A stretch of 64,000 bases of DNA. It comes from JAHDDH01 sp963922775 (lineage in GTDB: Bacteria > Bacteroidota > Bacteroidia > Cytophagales > Amoebophilaceae). The stretch covers positions 5,616-69,615 of the forward strand of contig CAWUJG010000003.1 of assembly GCA_963922775.1 (NCBI GenBank), written 5' to 3'. This document shows, in pieces, positions 26,076 through 35,853 of the stretch. The position numbers and the translations under genes were made by a program. Positions within the stretch are counted from its first letter, which is position 1. Each line of letters starts with the position of its first letter. The notes under the pieces were generated by a model. The model worked only from the letters and a program-made list of their open reading frames with translations. It did no database searches and was not told where the DNA came from.

Positions 26076-28736
26076 TTAAATGTGAAATGCTTTTTCAATT
26101 ATATCTTTTTGTTCTTGATAGTGTATTGCTAGATGTCCTGTGGCTGGAGTAGCACTGGCTTCTCTTGTAATATATTGCACATTATAGGCTGATAATATTT
26201 CTTTTATATACATGCATGCACCCATATTTTTTGGCTCTTCTTGTACCCATTTATATATTATTTTTTTAGGATATTTGTTAAGGATATGCTCAAATGTTTT
26301 TTGAGGAAAAGGATATAGTTGCTCTATACGAATAATAGCTACATCTTGTATATTTTCATCTTCTCTTCTAGAAAATAATTCATAGTAAATTTTTCCTGTA
26401 CACAATAATATTTTTTTAACTTTATCTTTTTCAACAATAGTATCATCAATTATAGGTTCAAAATATTTTGATGTAAAGTCTTCAATAGTAGATACTACTT
26501 TAGGATGTCTTAACAGAGATTTTGGTGACATAATTACTAAAGGTACCTTTTTAGTACACATATGCTGTTTCCTTAATATATGAAAAAAATTAGCTGGAGT
26601 AGTAAGATTGGCTATTTGTAAATTATGCTGTGCACATAGCTGTAGAAATCTTTCTAAGCGTGCACTAGAATGTTCTGGTCCTTGTCCCTCATAGCCATGG
26701 GGTAATAGCATTACTAATCCGCTATTTATACTCCATTTTGCTTGTGCACTACAAATAAATTGATCTATAATTACCTGTGCACCATTTACAAAATCACCAA
26801 ACTGTGCTTCCCAAATTGTGAGTGCTTGTGCATGGGCCATGGTATATCCAAATTCAAATCCTAAGGCTGCATTTTCCGAAAGTAATGAATTTTCTATAGT
26901 AAAATATGCTTGTTCTTTATGTAGATGGTTTAAAATATTATATGAAATATTGGTTTTTATATCTTTAAGTACAGCATGTCGATGTGAAAATGTACCTCTT
27001 TCTACATCTTGTCCTACCAAACGTATAGGAAAGTTTTCTAATAATAATGTAGCATAGGCTAAAAGTTCTGCTGTAGCCCAATCTATTTTTTTTTTTTGAA
27101 AAAATAGGTTTTTGCGTTTTTCAATAAGTTTTATAATCTGTTTTAGGGGAGTAAAATTTGTAGGTAAGGTAGTTAATTTTTCAATTACTAAGTTTAAAGT
27201 TTTAATCTTAATATTTGTTTCTATTTTTTTTTCTGCTAATTGTTTAGTGGCTGGTTGTATTTTATGGCATATATCATGGCTATTTTTTAGGGTATTAATT
27301 GCATTTTGTAGCTTTTGATTATAGTCTGCTGTATATTGCTGTATGAAATGATGTGTGATAATATTTTTGTGCAATAACTTTTCAGTATACTTTTGTAATA
27401 CGTCTTTATGGTGTTGTATGGTAGTATATAGTTGAGGTTGTGTAAAGCGAGGTTCATCACTTTCATTATGTCCATATTTTCGGTAACAAACCATATCAAT
27501 AAATATATCCTTACTAAAATTCTGTCTGTATGCATAAGCAAATTTTATAGCACAATATACTGCTTCTGGGTCATCACCATTAACATGTAATACCGGAGCA
27601 TCTATTACTTTAGCTATGTCAGTACAATATTTACTTGTTCTTGCTGATTCAACTTCTGTTGTAAATCCTATTTGATTATTTATAACTAAATGGATTGTAC
27701 CACCTATGTTATAGGCTGGTAGTTGGCTCATTTGTATCAGTTCATATGCTATACCTTGTCCTGCTAATGCTGTATCACCATGTACTATTAGGGGAATAAT
27801 ATTTTTTGTACTTATATTTTTTTTTTCCTGGGTAGCTCTTGTGTAGCCTTGTACTATAGCATTTACAAATTCAAGATGAGATGGATTAGGCAAAAGGTGT
27901 ATATTGCACAATGCTTGCTTTGCTGTTTTTTTTTGGTATATATGTCCTAAATGGTATTTTACATCTCCATACTTTGTGATATTTTTTCCTTCAAAGGCCC
28001 CAAATATTTCTTGATAGGGTTTATGTAATATATTAGCTAGTATATTGAGTCTTCCTCTATGCGCCATACCTATCATTATGGCTTGGGTATTATTTTGTAT
28101 ACCTTCTTGTATAAGTGTATCTATAGCTATTAAGGCAGATGTTGCTCCTTCTAGGGAAAATCTTTTTTGTCCTAAGTATTTTTTTTGTAGAAAATTTTCA
28201 AATAACTGGGCAGATAAAAGTTGTTGGATAATATGTTTTTGTATTTGGGGATCTATTTGGAATGTAAAAAAATTGTTTTCTATATTTTTTTGAAGCCAGT
28301 ATTTTATATTTTCATCTTGTATATGACTATATTCAAAGCCTATGCTATCACAATAAATTTTTTTAAGCTTATCTATAGCATGGGCTAAGTTTATAGTATG
28401 CAAAGGTTTTATGGCTTGAAATGTAGACTTAAGGTCTTTTTGATGCAGATCAAAATGAGATAGGGAAAAGGAAGAGTCATTTTTTGGTGGATATAAAGGA
28501 TCTATATGTGCTTGTCTGTGGCCAAAATTTCTATAATGTTCTATAAGGCGATATACATTAATTTCTTTTGTTGTTGGTGTATAAGTAGAAGATATTTTTG
28601 CATCTGATGTTGATGTTTTTTTATCGAAAATAGATTTCCAGCTATTATCTATTTGATTAGGATTTTTTTTATAAGCCAAATAAAGACTTTCTATGTATTG
28701 GCTGCTTGCATGCATAAGTGGATGTAAGTTAGACAT
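26076..28736 (-). CDS. sucA: 2-oxoglutarate dehydrogenase E1 component
   Basis: SucA is the thiamine-diphosphate decarboxylase of the 2-oxoglutarate dehydrogenase complex, making succinyl groups for SucB. The 886-residue protein is close to the usual 900-940. Visible blocks are the N-terminal E1 segment ending NSWKSIF, then GMAHRGRLNILANIL, HGDTALAGQGIAYEL and NNQIGFTTEVE of the ThDP site, VNGDDPEAV, CYRKYGHNESDEP, and the transketolase-like half with RLVGQDVERGTFSHRHAVL, LPHGYEGQGPEHSSARLERFLQ and VQEEPKNMGA. sucB and lpd are not in the window. It indicates at least a partial oxidative TCA cycle, which the most reduced Bacteroidota symbionts often lack. Confidence 0.96.
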   Translation of the reverse strand: MSNLHPLMHASSQYIESLYLAYKKNPNQIDNSWKSIFDKKTSTSDAKISSTYTPTTKEINVYRLIEHYRNFGHRQAHIDPLYPPKNDSSFSLSHFDLHQKDLKSTFQAIKPLHTINLAHAIDKLKKIYCDSIGFEYSHIQDENIKYWLQKNIENNFFTFQIDPQIQKHIIQQLLSAQLFENFLQKKYLGQKRFSLEGATSALIAIDTLIQEGIQNNTQAIMIGMAHRGRLNILANILHKPYQEIFGAFEGKNITKYGDVKYHLGHIYQKKTAKQALCNIHLLPNPSHLEFVNAIVQGYTRATQEKKNISTKNIIPLIVHGDTALAGQGIAYELIQMSQLPAYNIGGTIHLVINNQIGFTTEVESARTSKYCTDIAKVIDAPVLHVNGDDPEAVYCAIKFAYAYRQNFSKDIFIDMVCYRKYGHNESDEPRFTQPQLYTTIQHHKDVLQKYTEKLLHKNIITHHFIQQYTADYNQKLQNAINTLKNSHDICHKIQPATKQLAEKKIETNIKIKTLNLVIEKLTTLPTNFTPLKQIIKLIEKRKNLFFQKKKIDWATAELLAYATLLLENFPIRLVGQDVERGTFSHRHAVLKDIKTNISYNILNHLHKEQAYFTIENSLLSENAALGFEFGYTMAHAQALTIWEAQFGDFVNGAQVIIDQFICSAQAKWSINSGLVMLLPHGYEGQGPEHSSARLERFLQLCAQHNLQIANLTTPANFFHILRKQHMCTKKVPLVIMSPKSLLRHPKVVSTIEDFTSKYFEPIIDDTIVEKDKVKKILLCTGKIYYELFSRREDENIQDVAIIRIEQLYPFPQKTFEHILNKYPKKIIYKWVQEEPKNMGACMYIKEILSAYNVQYITREASATPATGHLAIHYQEQKDIIEKAFHI

Positions 28737-29025
28737 AAAAATAATGTATTTTTGGCATAAGTTAAAATTTCTTCATAATACTAGATTACCTTTTTTAAAT
28801 ATTAATATGGGTGAATATGTAAAAATATTTTGTAAGAATAATATTTAAATAAACGTGTTATTTTCAACAAATAGTATATATTTGGCTGTATAAAATACAG
28901 TATGTAAGAAAATAAATATTTTAGAAAATTTAAAAATAAATTAATAAATATCAGTAAGAGCATTATAATTATATTATAATGTAAAATTACATTCACAGTG
29001 GTTTAATGTTTATAGCATTATGAAT

Positions 29026-29379
29026 TCAATAAAAAGCATCTTCTAAATGTAGAATTTTCATATTTTTATTATTTAAAATGGCGATAATATCATATCGAAT
29101 ATTATTTTTCCATTTTATATCAAAGATATAATTTTCTGCTGCTGAAAATAACAGCTGTTGCTTTTTTTTACTCACAAATTCTTCAGGATTACCAAAAGTA
29201 CTATTTTTTCTTGCCTTTACTTCTACAAATATCAGGGTATTATTTTTTTCTACTACAATATCTATTTCAGCCTTTTGGTATCTATAATTTTTTTCTAGTA
29301 ATATATAGCCTTTTTTTTGTAAGTACTGTGCTGCATGTGCTTCAGCTAATGCTCCGAAATTAGTATGGTTATTTGTCAT
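29026..29379 (-). CDS. YraN/UPF0102 family endonuclease-like protein
   Basis: The family has a PD-(D/E)XK-like nuclease fold of unclear role, often near ribosomal or RNase HII genes. I place the start at 29379, giving 117 residues beginning MTNNHTNFGALAEAHAA, which matches the family's usual first helix (G..gE..A..yL). A longer frame to 29442 adds 21 residues unlike the family. Active-site pattern: YRYQKAEIDIVVEKNNTLIFVEVKAR, with Glu and Asp of AEID and the E-V-K of the last strand. The end has YDIIAIL and LEDAF. It stands alone, with about 290 bases of AT-rich, apparently non-coding DNA between it and sucA. Confidence 0.88.
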   Translation of the reverse strand: MTNNHTNFGALAEAHAAQYLQKKGYILLEKNYRYQKAEIDIVVEKNNTLIFVEVKARKNSTFGNPEEFVSKKKQQLLFSAAENYIFDIKWKNNIRYDIIAILNNKNMKILHLEDAFY

Positions 29380-29557
29380 AAATCTGCATAAAAAGATATT
29401 TTTACTAAATATTTTTTTTATAACATATTCCAGTTCAAACATTTTATGGATAAATGAATTTTTTCAAATTATAAAAAAAAATAATAAAAAGTGTTATTAT
29501 ATACTTTAATTTTAATTAGAAAAGTTCAATTTATTTATCAATTTTATAAATTTAAAT

Positions 29558-31585
29558 ATGTCTTCTACCAATCAGTTACATACAAAGCTCACAAAAAACC
29601 AAAAAGATACTGTAGCATTGTTATCTATAGGGTCATTTCTAGAATATTTTGATTTGATGCTTTATGTGCATATGGCATCTATATTGAATGATCTTTTTTT
29701 CCCAAAGACAGATCCAACAATGGGTAAAATATTGGCTGCTTTTGCTTTTTGTTCTACATTTGTTTTACGACCTGTAGGAGGATTTATAATAGGATATATA
29801 GGAGATAAAATAGGCAGAAGATATACTATATTTATTACCACACTTATTATGGCCGGTGCTAGTGCCACTATAGCTAGTACAGGTACTTATGCCGAAATAG
29901 GTATTACAGCTACATATATTATTCTTGCTTGTAGAATGGCACAAGGCTTTTCCTCTCTTGGAGAAGCAATGGGTGCACTGCTATACTTAACAGAATGTTT
30001 AAAATCACCTACTCGGTATGTAACTTGTACTGTGGTAAATTTTTTATCTCATTTAGGTAGTTTTAGTGCTTTATTTATTTCTTTCTTAGCTGTTTCTTTA
30101 AATTTTGATTGGAGGATAGCTTTTTGGATTGGAGCAGGTGTAGCATTAGTTGGTATTATAGCTAGATCTAAACTACGAGAAACACCAGAATTTGTAGATT
30201 ATAGAAGGCGTATGAAAATAAAATCTGAAATTAATAATATCAAAATAGGAATACCACAACCCATAGCCAATGAAAAGGTGAATAAAAAGATGGTGATTAC
30301 TTTTATGCTAAATATATTGATTATTCCTATTTCTGTATATGTAACATATAGTTATATTGGAAATGCTATAAAATCATCCTTAGGACTAGGAGGAGATTCA
30401 GTTATTACACAAAATTTGAAACTTGTTGTGATAGCCAGCCTAAGTTTTTTTTTCGTTATAGCAGCTAGTAAAAAATACCATCCATTAAAAATGGGTAAAC
30501 TAATTATTTTACTATTGGCTGTTTCATTACCTTTTTTTCCTTATATCCTTGGTCATTCAAATAATTTATTTTTATTATTGATATTTCAGATTATTGCATT
30601 TTCTCCCTTATTTAATTCATTTACCAATATAGCTGTCTGGTTCAAATACTTCCCCATTGCCAAGCGATTTACAATTATTGGTACTGCTTATGGTGTTACC
30701 ACAGCTGCAGGCTATGCCATTACATCATTTTCAGTGATACCTTTACAACAGTACCTAAGCCATTACTGTTTATGGGTAATTTACGTTCCTGTCCTCATAG
30801 GATTTTATTATAGTTTAAAATATATGGAGAAACATGAAAAAGAAAGAGGAGCATATGATCAATATCCATATGAGGAAAATAAACTATTGGTAAATAATGG
30901 ACAAATAGAAAATAAAAATCCACTGTCCAAATCTTATGATAAGATATCACTAGACTGTACTTATGCACAAAAATTACTGAACAACCTTCATCATCGTAAT
31001 CAAACAGCGCAGCATAAAGTCAATATACCTTTAATAGAAAAGGCTATGATTTTTACAAAATATTGGCATAGAGGCCAAATGCGTAACAATAAAATAGATC
31101 CTTTTTACTCTCATCCATTTTTTGTAGCAGATATTGTATCAGAATATTTTTTCAAAACAGATGTAATTATTGCAGCTTTACTGCATGATGTAGTAGAAGA
31201 TACCAAGTGTACTTACGATAAAATTGTATATCACTTTAATAACCGTATAGCACACATGGTCAAACAATTGACAAAATTTCAAATAGAAGGTAATGATGAT
31301 ATTAAAAAAGTAAAATTAAGTCTAGAAGAAACTGCTGAAAGGTTTTATAAATCAGGTGATTTTGAATCTTTTTTTATAAAACAGATAGATAGATTACATA
31401 ATCTATATACTATAGACGTTATGCCAGCAGTAAAACAAGAGAAAATAGCTAAGGAATCTGCTCGTACATTACTAGGTGCAACTTCTTTTATCAGTGAAAG
31501 ATTAAATATTAATTCTAAATTTTTACTTGAAAATAAGATGATTAAACTTATCAGGTCAATTTTTAAGCATAGGGATAAAGGTTAA
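29558..31585 (+). CDS. MFS transporter (ProP/MHS-like) fused to a SpoT-type HD hydrolase domain
   Basis: This 675-residue protein joins two families. Residues about 15-430 are a 12-helix major facilitator of the metabolite:H+ symporter type, with GSFLEYFDLMLY, RPVGGFIIGYIGDKIGRRY between helices 2 and 3, and RMAQGFSSLGEAMGA. Residues about 485-660 are an HD domain like the hydrolase half of RelA/SpoT: HRGQMRNNKIDPFYSHP (H519), HDVVED (H543, D544, E547, D548) and IKQIDRLHNL (D611, N615). All residues known to bind Mn and cleave (p)ppGpp are present; there is no synthetase or TGS domain. A cytosolic alarmone hydrolase tethered to a solute transporter is inferred, not shown. Confidence 0.85.
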   Translation: MSSTNQLHTKLTKNQKDTVALLSIGSFLEYFDLMLYVHMASILNDLFFPKTDPTMGKILAAFAFCSTFVLRPVGGFIIGYIGDKIGRRYTIFITTLIMAGASATIASTGTYAEIGITATYIILACRMAQGFSSLGEAMGALLYLTECLKSPTRYVTCTVVNFLSHLGSFSALFISFLAVSLNFDWRIAFWIGAGVALVGIIARSKLRETPEFVDYRRRMKIKSEINNIKIGIPQPIANEKVNKKMVITFMLNILIIPISVYVTYSYIGNAIKSSLGLGGDSVITQNLKLVVIASLSFFFVIAASKKYHPLKMGKLIILLLAVSLPFFPYILGHSNNLFLLLIFQIIAFSPLFNSFTNIAVWFKYFPIAKRFTIIGTAYGVTTAAGYAITSFSVIPLQQYLSHYCLWVIYVPVLIGFYYSLKYMEKHEKERGAYDQYPYEENKLLVNNGQIENKNPLSKSYDKISLDCTYAQKLLNNLHHRNQTAQHKVNIPLIEKAMIFTKYWHRGQMRNNKIDPFYSHPFFVADIVSEYFFKTDVIIAALLHDVVEDTKCTYDKIVYHFNNRIAHMVKQLTKFQIEGNDDIKKVKLSLEETAERFYKSGDFESFFIKQIDRLHNLYTIDVMPAVKQEKIAKESARTLLGATSFISERLNINSKFLLENKMIKLIRSIFKHRDKG

Positions 31586-31768
31586 GCTTAATCAGATAAC
31601 TAAAAATTTTTCCTCATTTTTTAATTTTTTAATCAAATATTCTCAAGAGTGAAGAGGAAGGCTGATACTTTGGGGAAAAATGAAAAATGTAAAGAAGAAA
31701 TAGACGCATTTAATAGTATATCAAAGAAGATTTAAAAAATTATTAGTCATTTTTTGTTCAAATAATTC

Positions 31769-31807
31769 AAGAGGATGGATTTTAAAAGCTTAAAATCCAT
31801 TCCTCTT
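31769..31807. terminator. Long hairpin between convergent genes
   Basis: AAGAGGATGGATTTTAA (31769-31785) and its near-perfect complement (31790-31807, one bulged T) form a 17-bp stem with loop AAGC. It lies between the convergent ends of the MFS-HD gene and nrdA, 40 bases past the nrdA stop. No strong U-tract follows on either strand. A bidirectional terminator or mRNA-stabilising hairpin is the likely role. Confidence 0.6.
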
Positions 31808-31847
31808 TACTTTTCAATAACTTAACGCAACTTTCTTTTATTCCTTT

Positions 31848-34208
31848 TCAACTCCCACAAGCAATACATTCTGGCGTATCTTCACCTGGCAATGCACAAG
31901 CTTGTGTTGCAGGTGTTTCCTTGGGTGCTGTTTTGGATGTTGTGTCTACAGTAAATTTAATAGCATCTGTAGCAGCCTTAGTTCTTAAATAATACATCCC
32001 TGTTTTTAAGCCTTTTTTCCAAGCATAAAAATGCATAGATGTCAATTTGCCAAAATCAGGGTTTTGAAGATGAATATTCAAGCTTTGGCTTTGGCAAATA
32101 TATGCACCTCTGTCTGCAGCCATGTCAATAATCGATTTTTGTGGAATTTCCCAAACAGTACGGTATATTTTTTTGATATGATCAGGAATATTGGGTATAT
32201 TTTGTACTGATCCGTTAGCAGCAATAAGGGTGTTGCGCATTTGGTCATTCCATAGATTAAGTCCTATTAAATCTTTCAATAAATATTTGTTGATCACAAT
32301 AAATTCTCCTGCCAATACTCTGCGGGTATAAATATTAGATGTATAGGGTTCAAAACATTCATTATTGCCCAAAATTTGAGAGGTAGAAGCTGTTGGCATA
32401 GGTGCTATGAGTAAAGAATTGCGTATTCCATATTTTTTGACTTCCTTTTTCAGATTATCCCAATCCCAAAGACCAGCTGTTGGTGTTACTCTCCACATAT
32501 CAAACTGAAAGATGCCTTTAGATATTGGTGATCCTGCGTAGGTAGCATAAGATCCTTGTTTTTTTGCTAAATCTTTAGAAGCAGTCATAGCAGCAAAATA
32601 GATAGTTTCAAAAATATGCTTGTTGATGATTTTTGATTTTTCGTCATCAAAAGGTAGCTTAAGTAAGAAAAAAACATCGGCTAATCCTTGTACACCAATG
32701 CCAATAGGGCGGTGTTTTTCATTTGATACTCTAGCTTCTTTTACTGGATAGTGATTGATATCGATGATTTTATTCAGATTTTTGGTGATGATATAGGCAA
32801 TGTCATATAGTTTTTGGTAATCAATGTCTTTTTTTTCTAAGTTTACAAATTTTGGCAGGGCAATAGAGGCCAGATTACACACAGCTACTTCTTCTGGAGA
32901 AGTGTATTCTATAATTTCTGTACAAAGATTGCTCGATTGGATAGTGCCTAAATTTTGTTGATTTGATTTTTGGTTTGCAGCATCTTTATAAAGCATATAA
33001 GGAGTGCCTGTTTCTATTTGTGAAGTTAAAATTTCAAACCAAAGCTCTTGTGCTTGAACTACTTTTTTGGCTTTGCCTGTTTTTTCATATTGATTGTATA
33101 GTTTTTCAAAATCTTTGCCATAGCAATCGCTTAGCCCTGGAGCTTCATTAGGGCAAAAGAGTGACCATTCTTCATTATTTTTTACTCTTTGCATGAAGAG
33201 GTCTGGAATCCAAAGGGCATAAAAAAGATCTCTGGCACGCAGTTCTTCTTTACCATGATTTTTTTTTAGATCCAAAAACTGAAAAATATCTGCATGCCAA
33301 GGCTCTAAATACACTGCAAAGCTCCCTTTGCGTTTTCCTCCGCCCTGATCTACGTAGCGGGCAGTCATGTCGAAATTACGCAACATTGGTACAATGCCAT
33401 TTGAAATGCCATTGGTACCGCGAATATATGATCCTGTGGAGCGAATATTATGTATGCTTAGGCCTATGCCCCCTGCTGCTTGCGATATTTTGGCACATTT
33501 TTTTAGCGTGCTATAAATACCTTCAATGCTATCATCTTCCATGGCCAGCAAAAAGCAAGAAGAAAGCTGTGGTTTGGGTGTGCCAGCATTGAATAGGGTA
33601 GGGGTAGCATGAGTAAACCATTTTTCAGAAAGCAGATGATAGGTTTCAATAGCTGATTGAATATCTTCTTTGTGTATGCCAATGGCCACACGCATGAGCA
33701 TATGCTGTGGCCTTTCAGCAATTTTTCCGTCAATTTGCATCAAATACGATTTTTCTAAGGTTTTAAAACCAAAATAGTCGTAATTGAAGTCACGGTCATG
33801 GACAATGGTTTTATCTAACAAAAGAGCATTTTCTTTGATGATGGTATATACATCTTTGGCAATGAGTGCAGCATTTTCTCCTGTGCGTGGATTGATATAG
33901 TTGTATAATCGTTTGATTGTGTTGGAAAATGATTTACTGGTGACTTTATGCAGGTTAGAGATAGAAATACGGGCTGCCAATATTGTATAATCTATATGCT
34001 GGCTTGCCATAGAGGCGGCAGTTTCAGCTGCTAGGTTGTCTAGTTCTACTGTAGTTACTTTGTCATAGATGCCTGCAATTACTTTTTTAGCAATATCTGT
34101 AGGGTTGATGTACTGGGTGTCTAGTCCATCACAAAGTTTTTGGATGCGTCGGGTAATTTTGTCAAATTTTACAGATTCAAATCTGCCATTGCGTTTTACA
34201 ACTAACAT
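31848..34208 (-). CDS. nrdA: Ribonucleoside-diphosphate reductase class Ia, alpha subunit
   Basis: NrdA reduces ribonucleotides to deoxyribonucleotides with the radical supplied by NrdB. The 786-residue protein has an N-terminal ATP-cone ([20 protein letters not shown]), then [18 protein letters not shown] with the first redox Cys, [22 protein letters not shown] with the catalytic Cys and Glu, and [22 protein letters not shown]. The C-terminal tail ends in ECIACGS, the CxxC that is re-reduced by thioredoxin or glutaredoxin. Base composition differs from its surroundings: hand counts give 48%, 53% and 47% GC for 31861-31920, 33301-33360 and 33421-33480, against 30% for a sucA line. Recent acquisition is likely. 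nrdB is 30 bases upstream. Confidence 0.97.
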   Translation of the reverse strand: MLVVKRNGRFESVKFDKITRRIQKLCDGLDTQYINPTDIAKKVIAGIYDKVTTVELDNLAAETAASMASQHIDYTILAARISISNLHKVTSKSFSNTIKRLYNYINPRTGENAALIAKDVYTIIKENALLLDKTIVHDRDFNYDYFGFKTLEKSYLMQIDGKIAERPQHMLMRVAIGIHKEDIQSAIETYHLLSEKWFTHATPTLFNAGTPKPQLSSCFLLAMEDDSIEGIYSTLKKCAKISQAAGGIGLSIHNIRSTGSYIRGTNGISNGIVPMLRNFDMTARYVDQGGGKRKGSFAVYLEPWHADIFQFLDLKKNHGKEELRARDLFYALWIPDLFMQRVKNNEEWSLFCPNEAPGLSDCYGKDFEKLYNQYEKTGKAKKVVQAQELWFEILTSQIETGTPYMLYKDAANQKSNQQNLGTIQSSNLCTEIIEYTSPEEVAVCNLASIALPKFVNLEKKDIDYQKLYDIAYIITKNLNKIIDINHYPVKEARVSNEKHRPIGIGVQGLADVFFLLKLPFDDEKSKIINKHIFETIYFAAMTASKDLAKKQGSYATYAGSPISKGIFQFDMWRVTPTAGLWDWDNLKKEVKKYGIRNSLLIAPMPTASTSQILGNNECFEPYTSNIYTRRVLAGEFIVINKYLLKDLIGLNLWNDQMRNTLIAANGSVQNIPNIPDHIKKIYRTVWEIPQKSIIDMAADRGAYICQSQSLNIHLQNPDFGKLTSMHFYAWKKGLKTGMYYLRTKAATDAIKFTVDTTSKTAPKETPATQACALPGEDTPECIACGS

Positions 34209-34238
34209 ATTATTTTTTATGATTTTTGTAAAGACAGA

Positions 34239-35237
34239 CTAAAATTCTTCATCTAAGGTAAATTTAGGTTGGGTTTGGTCTTTATTTTCTTTCATGATGC
34301 CTGCTTTTTGGTATTCACCTACACGTTTTTCAAAAAAATTGGTTTTGCCTTGTAAAGAGATAAGTTCCATAAAATCAAATGGATTGTTTACATGGTATAC
34401 TTTAGGGCAGTTGAGGGCTACTAACAACCGATCAGCTACAAATTCAATATATTGCCCCATAAGGTCAGCATTCATGCCAATCAGTTTTACAGGCAAGGCA
34501 TCGATTATAAATTCCTTTTCAATATTGACAGCATCAGTGATGATGGCTGTTACTTCTTCTATAGTAAGTTTATTTTTTAGATGGTCATTGTACAACAAGC
34601 AAGCAAAATCACAATGTAGTCCTTCATCTCTAGAAATGAGTTCATTTGAAAAGCAAAGACCTGGCATAAGCCCTCTTTTTTTTAGCCAAAAAATAGAACA
34701 AAAGCTTCCAGAAAAAAAAATACCTTCTACAGCTGCAAAGGCAATGAGTCTTTGTGCGAAACTACCTTTTTCAATCCATCGTAGGGCCCAGTCTGCTTTT
34801 TTTTTTACACAGGCAAGGGTTTCTATGGCATTGAATAGGCGATGACGTTCTTGAGCGTCTTTGATATAAGTATCAATCAATAAGGAGTAAGTTTCTGAAT
34901 GGATATTTTCTATGGCTATCTGAAATCCATAAAAAAATTTTGCTTCTGTGTATTGTATTTCAGCTAAAAAATTTTCCGTCAAATTTTCATTGACAATGCC
35001 ATCACTTGCAGCGAAAAAGGCCAATACATGAGCTACAAAATGACGTTCTCCTTGGTTGAGTTTATCCCAATCTTTAAGGTCATTGCTGAGGTCAATTTCT
35101 TCTGCAGTCCAAAAGCTGGCTTCTGCTTTTTTGTAAAACTGCCAGATGTCATGATGTTGGATGGGGAATAGAACGAAACGTTGGTTGTTTTCTTTTAAAA
35201 GCGGTTCTTGTTGATGTTGAGTAGTTGATGAAGACAT
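34239..35237 (-). CDS. nrdB: Ribonucleoside-diphosphate reductase class Ia, beta subunit
   Basis: NrdB carries the di-iron centre and tyrosyl radical. In its 332 residues the ligands and radical site are visible: Asp/Glu in [32 protein letters not shown] (Glu, His and the radical Tyr), [12 protein letters not shown], and [11 protein letters not shown] (Glu and His). The ENIHSETY form is that of the group shared by eukaryotes and many Bacteroidota. The C terminus (FTLDEEF) is the acidic, Phe-ended peptide that docks on NrdA. It is the first gene of an nrdB-nrdA operon and shares its raised GC (37% in 35161-35220). The tmRNA gene begins about 170 bases upstream. Confidence 0.97.
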   Translation of the reverse strand: MSSSTTQHQQEPLLKENNQRFVLFPIQHHDIWQFYKKAEASFWTAEEIDLSNDLKDWDKLNQGERHFVAHVLAFFAASDGIVNENLTENFLAEIQYTEAKFFYGFQIAIENIHSETYSLLIDTYIKDAQERHRLFNAIETLACVKKKADWALRWIEKGSFAQRLIAFAAVEGIFFSGSFCSIFWLKKRGLMPGLCFSNELISRDEGLHCDFACLLYNDHLKNKLTIEEVTAIITDAVNIEKEFIIDALPVKLIGMNADLMGQYIEFVADRLLVALNCPKVYHVNNPFDFMELISLQGKTNFFEKRVGEYQKAGIMKENKDQTQPKFTLDEEF

Positions 35238-35406
35238 AATTTAAAAAGCGTAAATATGGAAAAAATTGTCGATAAAATTTTGGTTATTTTTTTTACGGAT
35301 ACAAACTTACATAAAGGAAACCAAAAGAAAAATTGTAGTGGCAAAAAAAGACTTGAAGGGTATATTTTTGAGCAATAGGCGATAAAATGTATAGCAAAAA
35401 AGGGAG

Positions 35407-35816
35407 TGGAGTCGGAGGGATTTGAACCCTCGTCCGGAAAAGCCGATTCGATATTTTCTACATGTTTAGTCTGTTTTTGATTTAAAATATAACTTGGAAA
35501 ACAGCTATCCAAAATTATATTCGAGACGTTAAAATTTTCACCTGTCTCTACACGTCTATAGATGCAAGCTAGTTTTGTAAAGAGGTTACCTCATTGTGCA
35601 TCCCACAAAACAAAGGATGTACGAGATATCTATGTGCTTAAAATATTTTTATTAAGCAGCAAGAGCAGCACTTTGAGGTGCGCTTGCATTCATAGAAACG
35701 ACATTGTTTTTGCCATTTAAAAAAAGTCAACAAGTTTTTTTTACAGGTAAATACTTATCATAAAAACCTGACATGCTTATATCCAATGGTACTCACCGTC
35801 AAGTCCTATCGACCCC
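35407..35816 (-). ncRNA. ssrA: Transfer-messenger RNA (tmRNA)
   Basis: tmRNA rescues stalled ribosomes and tags the nascent chain for proteolysis. On the minus strand the 5' end GGGGTCG pairs with CGACTCC at the 3' end (one G-U), the T-arm reads GAGGG-TTCAAAT-CCCTC, and the 5' half has the conserved GACTTGACGGTGAGTACC region. The tag reading frame lies at 35655-35714 with the stop at 35652-35654 followed by a second TAA. It encodes GKNNVVSMNASAPQSAALAA, resuming at GGC and ending in the expected ALAA. CCA is not encoded. Length is about 410 bases. The first 80 bases are repeated 1.6 kb away. Confidence 0.95.
35737..35816 (-). repeat. Copy A of a direct repeat: 5' end of ssrA
   Basis: This 80-base stretch is the intact 5' end of the tmRNA gene. 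It matches 37313-37392 without gaps at 76 of 80 positions, in the same orientation. The two copies bracket two lipoprotein genes. The four differences are at 35748, in the ATCC/ATCT step, and a two-base change in the CAAGTCC/CAATGCC step. Confidence 0.93.
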
Positions 35817-35853
35817 ATGTTTGAGCTTTGAATAGAGTAATTTATTGTAATCT

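Noticed and set aside
28978..28993. Palindrome AATGTAA-AA-TTACATT before the YraN gene region
   Set aside because: Made almost only of A and T in AT-rich DNA, where such symmetry is frequent; no supporting context.
34294..34845. 183-residue plus-strand ORF opposite nrdB
   Set aside because: nrdB is certain on the other strand; the long shadow frame results from its higher GC and lack of stop codons.
35195..35512. 105-residue minus-strand ORF over the nrdB start and tmRNA 3' end
   Set aside because: It overlaps a clear RNA gene and a clear CDS start and has no recognisable domain.
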